This document shows positions 44,332 through 53,349 of a stretch of 64,000 bases of DNA, one piece after another. The notes under the pieces were generated by a model. It had not been told where the DNA came from. It worked only from the letters and a program-made list of their open reading frames with translations, and did no database searches. The stretch spans positions 1-64,000 of the forward strand of contig JAHJHT010000002.1 of NCBI GenBank assembly GCA_018823835.1, in the 5' to 3' direction. Position 1 is the first letter of the stretch; every line of letters starts with the position of its first letter. Made by a program: the position numbers and the translations under genes. The stretch comes from Alphaproteobacteria bacterium. GTDB taxonomy: Bacteria > Pseudomonadota > Alphaproteobacteria > Rhizobiales > Rhizobiaceae.

Positions 44332-45327
44332 TCAGTTGGCGGGCGAGAATCCGGCTGGGTCGAACTCGTAGCTCTGCGAGCAGAACTCGCAGGCGACCGA
44401 GATTCGGCCGTCCTCGGTACTCTCGGCGATCTCTTCGGCTGTGAAGCCTTCGAGGATGCCGCGGATGCGCTCGCGCGAGCAGGAGCATTCGTCGGCGACC
44501 TGGACGCCGGGGAAGGCGCGGACGCCGTGCTCGTGGAACAGCCGGTAGAGCAAGCGTTCGGACTCGACGGTCGGGTCGGTCAGTTCGGTCGGCTCGATAG
44601 TGCCGAGCAGCGCCTGAACTTCCAGCCAGGCATTGTCGAACGGCATCTCGGACCCGGTGTCGCCGTCGCCACCCGGAAGATCCGGCATGCGCAGACGCTC
44701 TGGAGACTCGGGCAGAAACTGCGCCAGCAGGCCACCGGCACGCCAGCGCTCGGGCTCGCCCGGGCGCACCACCTTGGCAACCTCCAGGCGGATCTCGGTC
44801 GGGATCTGTTCGGACTGCCTGAAATAGGTGCGCGCGGCCTCTTCGAGGGTGGTGCCCTCAAGCTGAACGATGCCCTGGTAGCGCTGCGTGTATTCGCCCT
44901 GGTCGATGGTGAGCGCCAGGATGCCGCTACCCAGAAGGGTTTCGGGCGCGGTTTCGCCAACTGCAGCGAGTTCGGCCAGCCGGTCGGGGTCGAAGCGGGC
45001 GTAGGCGCGCAGCGAACCGGGCGTGGTGAAGTCGGCCACTAGCATGTCGACAGGACCGTCGGTGCGCGTCTGGAGGATGAACTTGCCGTCGAACTTCAGC
45101 GACGAGCCGAGCAGCGTCGCGACCACGCAGGCCTCTGCGAGAAGCCGGGCGACCGATTCCGGATAGTCGTGGCGCTCGAGTATGGCATCGAGCAGCGGGC
45201 CGAGCTGAACGATGCGGCCGCGCGCGTCGAGCGGGCCGACCTCGAAGGGAACGACATGGTCGTCCCCGGCATAGCCGAATTCGCCGAGTTTTCTTTCGTG
45301 ATCAGACAATTGCACAGATTCCAGCAT
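44332..45327 (-). CDS. hslO: Hsp33 redox-regulated chaperone
   Basis: 331 residues. The C-terminal redox switch has the four zinc-binding cysteines as Cys281-x-Cys283 (DECSCS) and Cys313-x2-Cys316 (CEFC). The N-terminal chaperone core and central linker are present. On oxidation the cysteines release zinc and form disulfides, activating the holdase. It is about 40 residues longer than E. coli Hsp33, mostly at the N-terminus, which is usual for alphaproteobacteria. It lies downstream of argF on the same strand. Confidence 0.93.
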   Translation of the reverse strand: MLESVQLSDHERKLGEFGYAGDDHVVPFEVGPLDARGRIVQLGPLLDAILERHDYPESVARLLAEACVVATLLGSSLKFDGKFILQTRTDGPVDMLVADFTTPGSLRAYARFDPDRLAELAAVGETAPETLLGSGILALTIDQGEYTQRYQGIVQLEGTTLEEAARTYFRQSEQIPTEIRLEVAKVVRPGEPERWRAGGLLAQFLPESPERLRMPDLPGGDGDTGSEMPFDNAWLEVQALLGTIEPTELTDPTVESERLLYRLFHEHGVRAFPGVQVADECSCSRERIRGILEGFTAEEIAESTEDGRISVACEFCSQSYEFDPAGFSPAN

Positions 45328-45430
45328 GACTCGTCTCCGGCGCGCGGCGATGCCGCCACTCAGGAAGCATGCGTCGAGACGCCCATGGTTGTAGGTGATG
45401 CGCCGGAGATAGGCATCACCGGGCCAAGCT

Positions 45431-46348
45431 TCAAGCGCCGAGGCACCAGGCCAGCACAGCCTTCTGGGCGTGCAACCGGTTCTCGGCCTCGTCGAAGACG
45501 ACCGAATGCGGTCCGTCGATGACGTCGTCGGTGACTTCCTCGCCGCGATGCGCCGGCAAGCAGTGCATGAACAGGGCGTCGGACTTCGCCTTTTGCATCA
45601 GGTCGGCATTGACCTGATAAGGCAGGAAGACATTGTGACCGCGGGCGCGGTGCTCCTGGCCCATCGAGACCCAGCAGTCGGTCATGATGCAGTCGGCTTG
45701 GTCTGCGGCATCCTGCGGCGAGCGCATGATCGTGACGTCGCCGCCATTGGCCCTGGCCCAGTCGACATACTTGCCTTCCGGCTCGCTGCCTTCCGGAACG
45801 GCGATGCGCAAATTGAAGGAGAAGCGGGCCGACGCCTCAAGCAGCGAGTGCACGACATTGTTGCCGTCGCCGATCCAGGAAATGGTCTTGCCGGCGACCG
45901 GGCCGCGATGCTCCTCGAAGGTCATGATGTCGGCCATGAGCTGGCAGGGATGCGTATCGTCGGTCAGGCCATTGATGACCGGCACTGTGGCGTGCTCGGT
46001 CAATTCCAAGAGCCGCTCATGCGCGGTGGTGCGGATCATGATGGCGTCGACGTAGCGCGACAACACTTTGGCAGTGTCGGCGATGGTCTCGGAGCGGCCG
46101 AGCTGCATTTCGGTGCCGGTCAGCATGATGGTCTCGCCGCCAAGCTGGCGCATGCCGACGTCGAAGGAAACGCGTGTGCGGGTCGAGGGCTTGTCGAAGA
46201 TCATCGCCAGCACCTTGCCGTCGAGCGGGCGCGAGCGCTCGCCGGCCTTGAGGCGTGCCTTGCGGGCCGAGGCGTCGGTCAGCATGCCGCGCAGCTCACC
46301 TTCGGAAACGGCGGACAGGTCGGTGAAGTGGCGGATACCACCGGTCAT
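45431..46348 (-). CDS. argF: Ornithine carbamoyltransferase
   Basis: 305 residues. Carbamoyl-phosphate site STRTR (in [10 protein letters not shown]), HPCQ and the ornithine-site [12 protein letters not shown] are all intact. It makes citrulline in arginine synthesis. The start lies 18 bases after the argD stop, so argD-argF form an operon transcribed leftward toward hslO. Confidence 0.95.
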   Translation of the reverse strand: MTGGIRHFTDLSAVSEGELRGMLTDASARKARLKAGERSRPLDGKVLAMIFDKPSTRTRVSFDVGMRQLGGETIMLTGTEMQLGRSETIADTAKVLSRYVDAIMIRTTAHERLLELTEHATVPVINGLTDDTHPCQLMADIMTFEEHRGPVAGKTISWIGDGNNVVHSLLEASARFSFNLRIAVPEGSEPEGKYVDWARANGGDVTIMRSPQDAADQADCIMTDCWVSMGQEHRARGHNVFLPYQVNADLMQKAKSDALFMHCLPAHRGEEVTDDVIDGPHSVVFDEAENRLHAQKAVLAWCLGA

Positions 46349-46366
46349 TGCAAATACTCCAGGAAA

Positions 46367-47563
46367 TCAGCCGGCGGCAGCGACGGGTGCGGCTGAGAGT
46401 GCCGCGGCGCCCGCCCGAATGCGACCGAGCGCATCGCGGATCTCGTCGTCGGTGACGACGAGCGGCGGCAGCAGGCGGATGACATTGTCGCCTGCGGGCA
46501 CGGTGAGCAGGTGCTGCTCGCGCAACGCTGCGTTGAGGGCAACATTGGGCACGCGGCACTTCAGGCCGAGCAGGAGGCCGGTGCCCCGGACCTCCTCGAT
46601 GACGCCGCGGAACTCGTCGGCGACGGAGGCGAGACCCTGCTTGATGAGCAGCGACTTGCGCGTCACATCGTCGAGAAAGCCGTCTTCCAGCACGACGTCG
46701 AGAACCGCGTTGCCGACCGCCATGGCAAGCGGATTGCCGCCGAAGGTGGTGCCGTGGACGCCGGCGGTCATGCCGACGGCAGCGGCGTCCGTTGCAAGGC
46801 AGGCGCCCATGGGGAAGCCACCGCCAATGCCCTTGGCGATCGCCATGATGTCGGGCGCGACGCCCGACCATTCATAGGCGAAGAGCTTGCCGGTCCGGCC
46901 GATGCCGCACTGTACCTCGTCGAAGATCAACAACAGGCCATGCTTGTCGCACAGCGCGCGCAACCGCTTCAGGGACTCCGCCGGGAATGTGCGTACACCG
47001 CCCTCCCCCTGCACGGGCTCAAGCAGGATGGCTGCGGTTTCGGGCGTGATGGCCTTTTCGGCGGCGTCGATGTCGTCGAACGGCACCTGGTCGAAGCCGT
47101 CGGCCTTGGGGCCGAAACCCTCGAGATATTTCGCCTGGCCGCCGGCGGCGATGGTGGCGAGCGTGCGGCCGTGAAAGGCGCCCTCGAAGGTTATGGTGCG
47201 GAACCGCTCGGGGTTGCCGTTGACATAGTGATGGCGGCGCGCCGTCTTTATGGCAGCCTCAAGCGCCTCGGCGCCGGAATTGGTGAAGAACACCTTGTCA
47301 GCGAAGGTCGCCTCGACGAGCCGCTCGCCGAGCCGGCGCTGGCCCGGAATCTCGTAGAGGTTGGAGACATGCCAGAGCTTGCCGGCCTGTTCGGTGAGCG
47401 CGGCGACAAGATGCGGATGGGCGTGGCCAAGCGAATTGACGGCGATGCCGGCGGCGAAATCGAGGTAGCGCTGCCCATCAGCGGCGATCAGCCAGCTTCC
47501 TTCGCCCCGCTCAAAGGAGAGGGGCGCGCGCGCGAAAGTCTCGTAAAGCGCCGAACCGCTCAT
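46367..47563 (-). CDS. argD: Acetylornithine aminotransferase
   Basis: 398 residues from ATG 47563 (GGAGAGACAT ahead on the minus strand); the in-frame extension to 47638 runs into a terminator-like leader. Class III PLP fold: [17 protein letters not shown], Asp in [14 protein letters not shown] and Schiff-base Lys in [14 protein letters not shown]. It converts N-acetylglutamate semialdehyde to N-acetylornithine and may also act in lysine synthesis. It leads the argD-argF unit. Confidence 0.93.
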   Translation of the reverse strand: MSGSALYETFARAPLSFERGEGSWLIAADGQRYLDFAAGIAVNSLGHAHPHLVAALTEQAGKLWHVSNLYEIPGQRRLGERLVEATFADKVFFTNSGAEALEAAIKTARRHHYVNGNPERFRTITFEGAFHGRTLATIAAGGQAKYLEGFGPKADGFDQVPFDDIDAAEKAITPETAAILLEPVQGEGGVRTFPAESLKRLRALCDKHGLLLIFDEVQCGIGRTGKLFAYEWSGVAPDIMAIAKGIGGGFPMGACLATDAAAVGMTAGVHGTTFGGNPLAMAVGNAVLDVVLEDGFLDDVTRKSLLIKQGLASVADEFRGVIEEVRGTGLLLGLKCRVPNVALNAALREQHLLTVPAGDNVIRLLPPLVVTDDEIRDALGRIRAGAAALSAAPVAAAG

Positions 47564-47636
47564 TATATGTCTCTCCGGAACCAACAGTCGGGAATTGCGG
47601 CGGCCTCGCGTGGCGCAGGAAATCCCGGTAGCGGCC

Positions 47637-47666
47637 AAAAAATCAAAAAGCCGCCCAAGCGGCGGC
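47637..47666 (-). terminator. Intrinsic terminator ahead of argD (minus strand)
   Basis: On the minus strand GCCGCC-loop-GGCGGC (47650-47666) is followed by T5, GA and T6. It lies about 75 bases upstream of the argD start and faces the same way, so it ends either a leader (attenuator) or a separate small RNA. Confidence 0.65.
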
Positions 47667-47711
47667 CGACCCGTTCATATTGTGGGTTTTGGCCATGAAG
47701 TCAACGAAAAC

Positions 47712-47731
47712 GTCGCGCAGGAAAGCGCGAC
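47712..47731 (-). other. Stem-loop upstream of the argD-leader terminator
   Basis: GTCGCGC and GCGCGAC form a perfect 7-bp stem around a six-base loop, about 45 bases upstream of the terminator. Together they look like a small structured transcript on the minus strand. Confidence 0.45.
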
Positions 47732-47932
47732 CTAGCTTATCCCCGCTACCCCGCAAACGCGGCTGGTCAAGTTGGGGAAAACCAAAAAAACCAATCGGTG
47801 TTGCATCGGGGACTCTTGTCACCGAGTCAGCCGATAGAGTAGTTTGAGACGAAGAAAAGACTATATTTCGTGCGGCGAACCTAATCAGCAGCGTATATGT
47901 AGTGTCCGCCCGGCGATGCCGGGGCGCTGGTG

Positions 47933-47944
47933 GATTCCGGATTC
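47933..47944. promoter_or_regulatory. Two GANTC (CcrM) methylation sites before gcrA
   Basis: GATTC occurs at 47933-47937 and again at 47940-47944, seven bases apart, 27-38 bases before the gcrA ATG. GANTC is the CcrM target and GcrA acts at methylated GANTC promoters, so methylation-sensitive autoregulation is plausible. Confidence 0.5.
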
Positions 47945-47970
47945 CGCACGCTGAAAAGGAGCGTGCCACA

Positions 47971-48489
47971 ATGAACTGGACCGACGAACGCGTCGAACTT
48001 CTGAAGAAGCTTTGGTCGGAAGGCCTGAGCGCGAGCCAGATCGCGGCCCAGCTCGGGTCGGTGACGCGCAACGCCGTGATCGGCAAGGTGCACAGGCTGA
48101 AACTGTCGAGCCGCGGCCGCTCGACCGCAGCCCCCGCCCGCCAGAAGAAGACCACCATGGGCGCCAGCGCCTCGAAGAGCACCAGCCGCGCGGCCAGCGT
48201 GACGCGCACGGTGACGACCTCGATCGGCGCCAATGCGCTGCAGGCGCAGTTCGATACCGATCCGGTGGTGCGCTACCAGGCGCAGCCGAGCGAGAATGTC
48301 GTGGTGCCGATTTCGCGCCGGCTACAGCTGGTGCAGCTCTCCGAAAACACCTGCAAATGGCCGAACGGCGATCCGCTGACCGAGGATTTCAGCTTCTGCG
48401 GCAACGATGCCGGCGAAAGCGGACCCTATTGCGGCTACCACTCCAAGATCGCCTTCCAGCCGGCCTCTGAGCGGCGCCGCAGCCGCTGA
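47971..48489 (+). CDS. gcrA: GcrA cell-cycle regulator
   Basis: 172 residues from ATG 47971 (AAAGGAG ahead). The N-terminal DNA-binding domain (MNWTDERVELLKKLWSEGLS, then SQIAAQLG and NAVIGKVHRL) is at residues 1-45; a basic Ser/Thr/Ala-rich linker and the sigma-70-binding C-terminal part with cysteines (TCKWPNGDP; SFCGNDA; GPYCGYHS) follow. GcrA, with CcrM methylation, drives S-phase genes in alphaproteobacteria. The argD-gcrA neighbourhood is familiar from rhizobia. Confidence 0.94.
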   Translation: MNWTDERVELLKKLWSEGLSASQIAAQLGSVTRNAVIGKVHRLKLSSRGRSTAAPARQKKTTMGASASKSTSRAASVTRTVTTSIGANALQAQFDTDPVVRYQAQPSENVVVPISRRLQLVQLSENTCKWPNGDPLTEDFSFCGNDAGESGPYCGYHSKIAFQPASERRRSR

Positions 48490-48501
48490 GGCTTCCGGCT
48501 C

Positions 48502-49512
48502 CTATAGCCAGTCGTTACGCCTGAAGCGCCAGTAGAGCACGGAGCAGACGACGAAGATGAATCCGAGCACGGCGGGATAGCCGTAGGTCAGCTTCAACTC
48601 CGGTATGTCGGCAAAATTCATCCCGTAAATGCCGGCGACTGCCGTCGGCACGGCCAGGATGGCAGCCCAGGAAGCCAGCTTCTTGGCGATTGCCGTCTCC
48701 TGGCTCTGGCCGACGAGCAGGCTCGCCTCGAAGGCGAAGGCCAGCACCTCGCGCAGATTGTCGATCTTTTCCTGTACCGTCCTGATGTGGTCCGTGACGT
48801 CGCGGAACAGCGTGTGCATGGCCGGCCGGATCTGCGGCAGCTCGGTCCCCGTCAGGCGGCGGCAGACCTCGACCAGCGGGGCGGCCGCATTGCGCAGGCG
48901 CAGGAGGTCGCGGCGCAGCATGTAGAGCCTCTCGATGTCGGCCCCGGTCATCGGCCGGGCCAGCACGCGATCCTCGATCTCGTCGACCTCCTCCTGGATC
49001 TGGTCGAGCACCGGCATGTAGTTGTCGACGATGAAGTCGAGAATGGCGTAGAGGATGAAATCCTCGCCCTTGGCGAGGGCGGTCGGGCAGGTTTCCCAAT
49101 GCTGGCGCACCGCGGCGTAGGAGGTCGAGGTGCCATGCCTGACGCTGACGATGTAGCCCTTGCCGACGAAAACATGGGTCTCGCCGAAGGAGACGCGGCC
49201 GCGGATGAGCTGGCCAGTGCGCGCGACGATGAAGAGGGCATCGCCATATTGCTCGAGTTTCGGCCGCTGATGCGGATGCTCGGCGTCTTCGATGGCGAGG
49301 TCGTGCAGCCCGAATTGCTCCTGCACCCGCAGGAGAAGGTCGCGGCTCGGCTCCCAAAGGCCGATCCAGACTACATGACCCTCCTTCTTCGTCCACGCGC
49401 CGGACTCATCGACCTGGATGTCGGCGACGCGACGTCCGCCCTCATAGACGCTGCAGGCGACGACACCGTCCTCGTTCAGGTTCGTCGCTGCAATATCCTC
49501 GATGAGGCCCAT
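48502..49512 (-). CDS. corA: CorA-family magnesium/cobalt transporter
   Basis: 336 residues. The selectivity motif Gly-Met-Asn is in GIYGMNFADIP near residue 300, between the two C-terminal membrane helices, followed by the short basic tail. The large N-terminal cytoplasmic domain and long stalk helix are present. It forms a pentameric Mg2+ channel in the inner membrane. It is convergent with gcrA and downstream of phoU. Confidence 0.92.
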   Translation of the reverse strand: MGLIEDIAATNLNEDGVVACSVYEGGRRVADIQVDESGAWTKKEGHVVWIGLWEPSRDLLLRVQEQFGLHDLAIEDAEHPHQRPKLEQYGDALFIVARTGQLIRGRVSFGETHVFVGKGYIVSVRHGTSTSYAAVRQHWETCPTALAKGEDFILYAILDFIVDNYMPVLDQIQEEVDEIEDRVLARPMTGADIERLYMLRRDLLRLRNAAAPLVEVCRRLTGTELPQIRPAMHTLFRDVTDHIRTVQEKIDNLREVLAFAFEASLLVGQSQETAIAKKLASWAAILAVPTAVAGIYGMNFADIPELKLTYGYPAVLGFIFVVCSVLYWRFRRNDWL

Positions 49513-49624
49513 TTCTCCTCCTGGCGGCCGTAACCTGGGTCCGGCTTGGACGATGCTACCTCATTTGAGGCGCCAGGGCAGGCCCGACCTGCGGCAGGGC
49601 ACCGGAATGGGAAGACGATGTGCG

Positions 49625-50344
49625 TCAGTCGCCGGTCTCGCCGGACACCGTGACCTTGTGGCTCTTGTCTTCCTTGGGGCGCTCGGAGGGCATCTGCTCG
49701 CCAGTGACGACGTAATAGATCGTCTCGGCAATGTTGGTGGCATGGTCGCCGATGCGCTCGATGTTCTTGGCGCAGAACAGCAGATGCGTGCAGGGCGTGA
49801 TGTTGCGCGGATCCTCCATCATGTAGGTCAGGAGCTCGCGGAACAGCGAGGTGTACATGGCATCGATCTGTTCGTCGCGGTCGCGCATCAGGGCGAGGCG
49901 ATCGACAGACCGCGAGGCATAGACGTCGAGCACTTCCTTGAGCTGGGTCAACGCCAGTTCCACCAAGGCCTCCAGGCCGCGGAAAAGGCTGAGCGGATGG
50001 CGTGCCTCGGTGACGGCGACGACGCGCTTGGCGATATTCTTGCCGAGGTCGCCGACGCGCTCGAGGTCTGCGGCAATGCGGATCGCGCCAATGATCTCGC
50101 GCAGGTCGTCCGCCATCGGCTGGCGCTTGGCGATGATGATGATCGACTTGTCGTCGATCTCGCGCTGGCACTCGTCGAGAAAGACGTCGTCCTCGATGAC
50201 CTTGCGGGCAAGGCCGGCGTCGGAATTGACCAGCGCCGACATCGACTGGTCGACCATGCGCTCGGCGTGACCGCCCATCGAAGCGATGCGGTTGGATAGG
50301 AACTTGAGTTCCTCGTCGAAGGAGTGGACGATATGCGCGGTCAT
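49625..50344 (-). CDS. phoU: Phosphate signalling protein PhoU
   Basis: 239 residues, two PhoU helical repeats with the metal-site acidic motifs (DLERVGDLGKNIAKR and ERIGDHATNIAETIYY). PhoU links the Pst transporter to PhoR and restrains the Pho regulon and polyphosphate build-up. It follows phoR by about 115 bases on the same strand. No pst gene or phoB lies beside it here. Confidence 0.93.
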   Translation of the reverse strand: MTAHIVHSFDEELKFLSNRIASMGGHAERMVDQSMSALVNSDAGLARKVIEDDVFLDECQREIDDKSIIIIAKRQPMADDLREIIGAIRIAADLERVGDLGKNIAKRVVAVTEARHPLSLFRGLEALVELALTQLKEVLDVYASRSVDRLALMRDRDEQIDAMYTSLFRELLTYMMEDPRNITPCTHLLFCAKNIERIGDHATNIAETIYYVVTGEQMPSERPKEDKSHKVTVSGETGD

Positions 50345-50460
50345 GTCTGTTCCAGCACAGTCTTGCGACTCAGGGCCTCTCTAGGGGTCAATCATCGCTG
50401 ATAGGCCAGCCAGATGACAGAAAAAAGAACCCGAACCCGGGCCGCCGCGCCCTGGGAGGG

Positions 50461-51735
50461 CTATTTGAGCGGCAGATGCACCGTGAAGGTCGCACCCTTG
50501 CCGACTTCGGACTTGATGGTCAGCCGCGCATTGTGGCGGGTCAGGATGTGCTTGACGATCGACAGGCCGAGACCGGTCCCCTTCTGGGCTCGGCTGGTAT
50601 CGACGTCGACGCGGTAGAAGCGCTCGGTGATGCGCGGAATATGCTCTTCCGGGATGCCCGGTCCGTAGTCGCGGATCGTGACCGCCACCTCGGTGCCGCC
50701 CGCCGTTCCGGTTTCGATCGACACGGTGACGCGGTGGCCCGACTGGCCGTACTTGCAGGCATTTTCGAGCAGGTTCTCGAAGACCTGGAAGAGCTCGTCG
50801 CGATCACCGCGCAACTCGACCGGCGTGTCGGCGAACTGCCGCTCGATGACGACACCGGACTCTTCGGCCAGCGGGCCGAGCGAGTCGATGACGCTCTGCA
50901 GGACCAGGCGAACGTCAACAGTGGCGCCGGGCGGCAGATAGGGTTTCATCTCAAGACGCGACAGCGACAGGAGGTCGTCGATCAGACGCGCCATGCGTGC
51001 GGTCTGGTTCTGCATGATCTGCAGGAAATGATCGCGCGCCTTGGCGTCGTCGCGCGCCGGCCCGCGCAGCGTCTCGACGAAGCCGGCGATCGAGGCGAGC
51101 GGCGTGCGCATCTCATGGCTGGCATTGGCGATGAAGTCGGCGCGCATCCGGTCGATGCGCCGCGTCTCGCTCTGGTCCTTGAAAACGACGACGAAGAGGC
51201 CGGTGCCTCGGCCGATGGAAGAGGCGGTGACGCGATAGACGCGCTCGATGGGGACGCGCTCGGAATAGTCGACCACGGCCGACGGCACCACGCCGGTGCG
51301 CACGCGCTCGAAGAGAGACTGCATCTCCGGCGCGCGGAACTTCATCATCATGGACATGCCCGGGGCGATCACACCGAAGGCACCGAGGGCGGCTTCGTTG
51401 GCATGCACCGCGCTGCCGGCGGCGTCGAAGATGACGAGCGGATCGCCGACGGCCTCGGCGAGGCTCTGCGCGGTCAGCCCGTCGAGACCGTTGCGGTCGG
51501 CGGCAGCAGCACGGTCAGCCTTGCGCTGACCCCGCGTGCGGCGGGGCGCTATCGCGGTGACAGCGAACAGAATGACGATAATGGCAGCGGTCAGCTGCCA
51601 GGACCCTCCCCCGAGACGGTGGACGGCAAGCACGGCCATGATCCCGGCAACGAGCGTCCAGCGGTTCTGCGCCAGCCGCCCGGCGACGAGGGCGCTGAAG
51701 CGGCGGGCCTGTTCATCGCGTCTCGGTTCGGCCAT
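50461..51735 (-). CDS. phoR: Phosphate regulon sensor histidine kinase PhoR
   Basis: 424 residues from ATG 51735 (AGGAAAGGG ahead); the frame stays open upstream across the divergent promoter but that part is not protein-like. Two membrane segments lie near residues 25-65, then a PAS domain, the HisKA box HEMRTPLASIAGFVETL, and the HATPase boxes (N box ENLLENACKYG; DYGPGIP; GTGLGLSIVKHI). It would phosphorylate PhoB at low phosphate, but phoB is not in the window. Divergent from ppk2 across about 105 bases. Confidence 0.92.
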   Translation of the reverse strand: MAEPRRDEQARRFSALVAGRLAQNRWTLVAGIMAVLAVHRLGGGSWQLTAAIIVILFAVTAIAPRRTRGQRKADRAAAADRNGLDGLTAQSLAEAVGDPLVIFDAAGSAVHANEAALGAFGVIAPGMSMMMKFRAPEMQSLFERVRTGVVPSAVVDYSERVPIERVYRVTASSIGRGTGLFVVVFKDQSETRRIDRMRADFIANASHEMRTPLASIAGFVETLRGPARDDAKARDHFLQIMQNQTARMARLIDDLLSLSRLEMKPYLPPGATVDVRLVLQSVIDSLGPLAEESGVVIERQFADTPVELRGDRDELFQVFENLLENACKYGQSGHRVTVSIETGTAGGTEVAVTIRDYGPGIPEEHIPRITERFYRVDVDTSRAQKGTGLGLSIVKHILTRHNARLTIKSEVGKGATFTVHLPLK

Positions 51736-51841
51736 CAGCCCTTTCCTGCCACAACAGATGTCCGACGAAGCGAAGTTCGCGCTGGACCCCTTCGGGAGCA
51801 CCCAATAGCATGATTGCAAAAGCAGGAAAGGTTGTGCGCAG

Positions 51842-52741
51842 ATGAAAAAAGGTGCCGGCAAGGCCTCGGCCAGGGACGAGAAGGACGCGCTGAAGATCAT
51901 GGTCGACGGCGTCCAGCGCGAATTCGACATCCACGACCCCAAGCTGCCGGACTGGATCGAAGACAAGGCGCTGGAATCCGACGGCTATCCCTACGACAAG
52001 AAGCTCAAGGCCAAGGAATACGAAAAGCAGCTCGAGAAGCTGCAGCAAGAACTGGTGAAGCTGCAGTTCTGGCAGCAGGCGACCGGGACGCGGGTGATGA
52101 TCCTGTTCGAGGGACGCGACGCCGCGGGCAAGGGCGGTACGATCGGCGCCATGCGCTACTACATGAACCCGCGTACGGCGCGCACCGTGGCGCTGACCAA
52201 GCCGACCGAGACCGAGCGCGGCCAATGGTACTACCAGCGCTACATCGAGCATTTTCCAACGGCCGGCGAGTTCGTCGCCTTCGACCGCTCTTGGTACAAC
52301 CGCGCCGGGGTCGAGCCGGTCATGGGCTTCTGCACGCCCGAACAGCACCGGCATTTCCTGCAGGAGACGCCGGGCTTCGAGCAACAGATCGTTGACGAGG
52401 GCATCAAGTTCTTCAAGTTCTGGCTGAATGTCGGCCAGGAGATGCAGTTGAAGCGATTCCACGACCGGGTGCACAGCAAGCTGACCTGCTGGAAATTCTC
52501 GCCGATGGACGTGGCCGGCATCACCAAATGGAACGAGTACACCGAGGCGCGCGACCTCATGCTGAAGAAGACGCACACCAAGCATGCGCCATGGCAGGTG
52601 GTGAAGACCAACGACAAGCGGCGCGCCCGCATCGAGGTGATCGGCCACGTGCTGCGCAGTCTAGACTATACCGGGCGCGACATGGACGTGATCGGCGAGC
52701 CGGATCCGAAGATCATCGGTGACGGTGCGCGGCTGCTCTGA
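51842..52741 (+). CDS. ppk2: Polyphosphate kinase 2
   Basis: 299 residues. PPK2 landmarks are Walker [10 protein letters not shown] at about 90-98, the lid region [14 protein letters not shown], Walker B-like [17 protein letters not shown] and the C-terminal [17 protein letters not shown]. The length and motif set fit class I PPK2, which phosphorylates NDPs (or makes polyphosphate from NTP). The phoR side of the divergent promoter links it to phosphate control. Confidence 0.92.
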   Translation: MKKGAGKASARDEKDALKIMVDGVQREFDIHDPKLPDWIEDKALESDGYPYDKKLKAKEYEKQLEKLQQELVKLQFWQQATGTRVMILFEGRDAAGKGGTIGAMRYYMNPRTARTVALTKPTETERGQWYYQRYIEHFPTAGEFVAFDRSWYNRAGVEPVMGFCTPEQHRHFLQETPGFEQQIVDEGIKFFKFWLNVGQEMQLKRFHDRVHSKLTCWKFSPMDVAGITKWNEYTEARDLMLKKTHTKHAPWQVVKTNDKRRARIEVIGHVLRSLDYTGRDMDVIGEPDPKIIGDGARLL

Positions 52742-53195
52742 GGCGGTCGCGGGACCGGTCCAGGCAGGGTGCGGCGTCTTTTCCCAGTGGTGCGGTTGGC
52801 GGCAGATCTGCCAGACCGCGCGCCAAGCGGCCAGCGACATCATCATCCAGTAGACTGGCGTGAACAGAACGACCTTCCAGAAGCCCCTGCGCTCGGCCCT
52901 GTCCAGTACCTGCCAGCCGAGTAGCAGGAAGGACAGGTAGCCGCAGGCGACGTTGACCAGATCGACGCCGAACAGCACCGATTTCCAGAGCCCCATCGGT
53001 CGCTCCATCATAAGGTCTACAAGCAGCACAAGCCCCGTGATGAACAGGAAGGGATGCGCAAGCGCCGACAGCACCATGCCGGCGAAGAGTATCTGCGCGA
53101 TGAGGAACGAACCTGGCCCGAGTTCGCCAGCCAGGCGGAGCGGATCGCGCATGTGGACGAGCCAGGTCTGCATCCATCCCTTGAACCACCGTTTG
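52661..53195 (-). pseudogene. Membrane glycosyltransferase (GT2), C-terminal fragment cut by the prophage
   Basis: The frame encodes only the C-terminal part of a GT2 membrane glycosyltransferase: the RWFKGWMQTW motif (the Q-x2-R-W-type acceptor site), then about four membrane segments and FTPVYWMMMSLAAWRA. The catalytic GT-A domain is absent. Upstream of Lys-Arg-Trp the frame continues into prophage DNA (to 53272), which is not GT-like. The missing N-terminal half should lie at the other end of the element. Its 3' end overlaps the ppk2 3' end by about 80 bases on the opposite strand. Confidence 0.75.
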
Positions 53196-53230
53196 GCACT
53201 GTTCGCGGTTGTTCGCAATTGTTTGGCAAA
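53191..53230. repeat. Four helically phased 10-bp repeats at the prophage junction
   Basis: Four decamers begin exactly ten bases apart: CGTTTGGCAC (53191), TGTTCGCGGT (53201), TGTTCGCAAT (53211) and TGTTTGGCAA (53221), in an A-B-B-A order. Further TGTTCGC (53254) and AGTTCGC (53274) follow. They straddle the glycosyltransferase/prophage boundary before the integrase gene, as arm or core sites for integrase or excisionase would. Confidence 0.6.
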
Positions 53231-53349
53231 TTCAAGCTCTTTATCGGTGCATTGTTCGCCATCGTCCGACACAGTTCGCTATCAATCGCGGAAAATGTTG
53301 CTATGGTGTTGCTACGAAACGGAACTGGTATCAACGCGAGCTTGAACCC

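Larger units (their letters stand above)
47564..47970. other. Intergenic region between divergent argD and gcrA
   Basis: About 400 bases holding the argD leader or a small RNA on the minus strand (two stem-loops, one with U-runs) and the gcrA promoter side with two GANTC sites. A minus-strand open frame of 196 codons crosses it from inside gcrA but lacks any domain and is rejected as a gene. Confidence 0.5.

Noticed and set aside
47643..48233. 196-codon minus-strand frame across the argD-gcrA space
   Set aside because: It runs antisense into gcrA, has no recognisable domain and ends in a terminator; only its last codons might be a leader peptide.
53209..53349. ATG 53209 as the integrase start
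   Set aside because: The extra residues cover the phased repeats and are not integrase-like; the arm-domain similarity begins at the TTG start.
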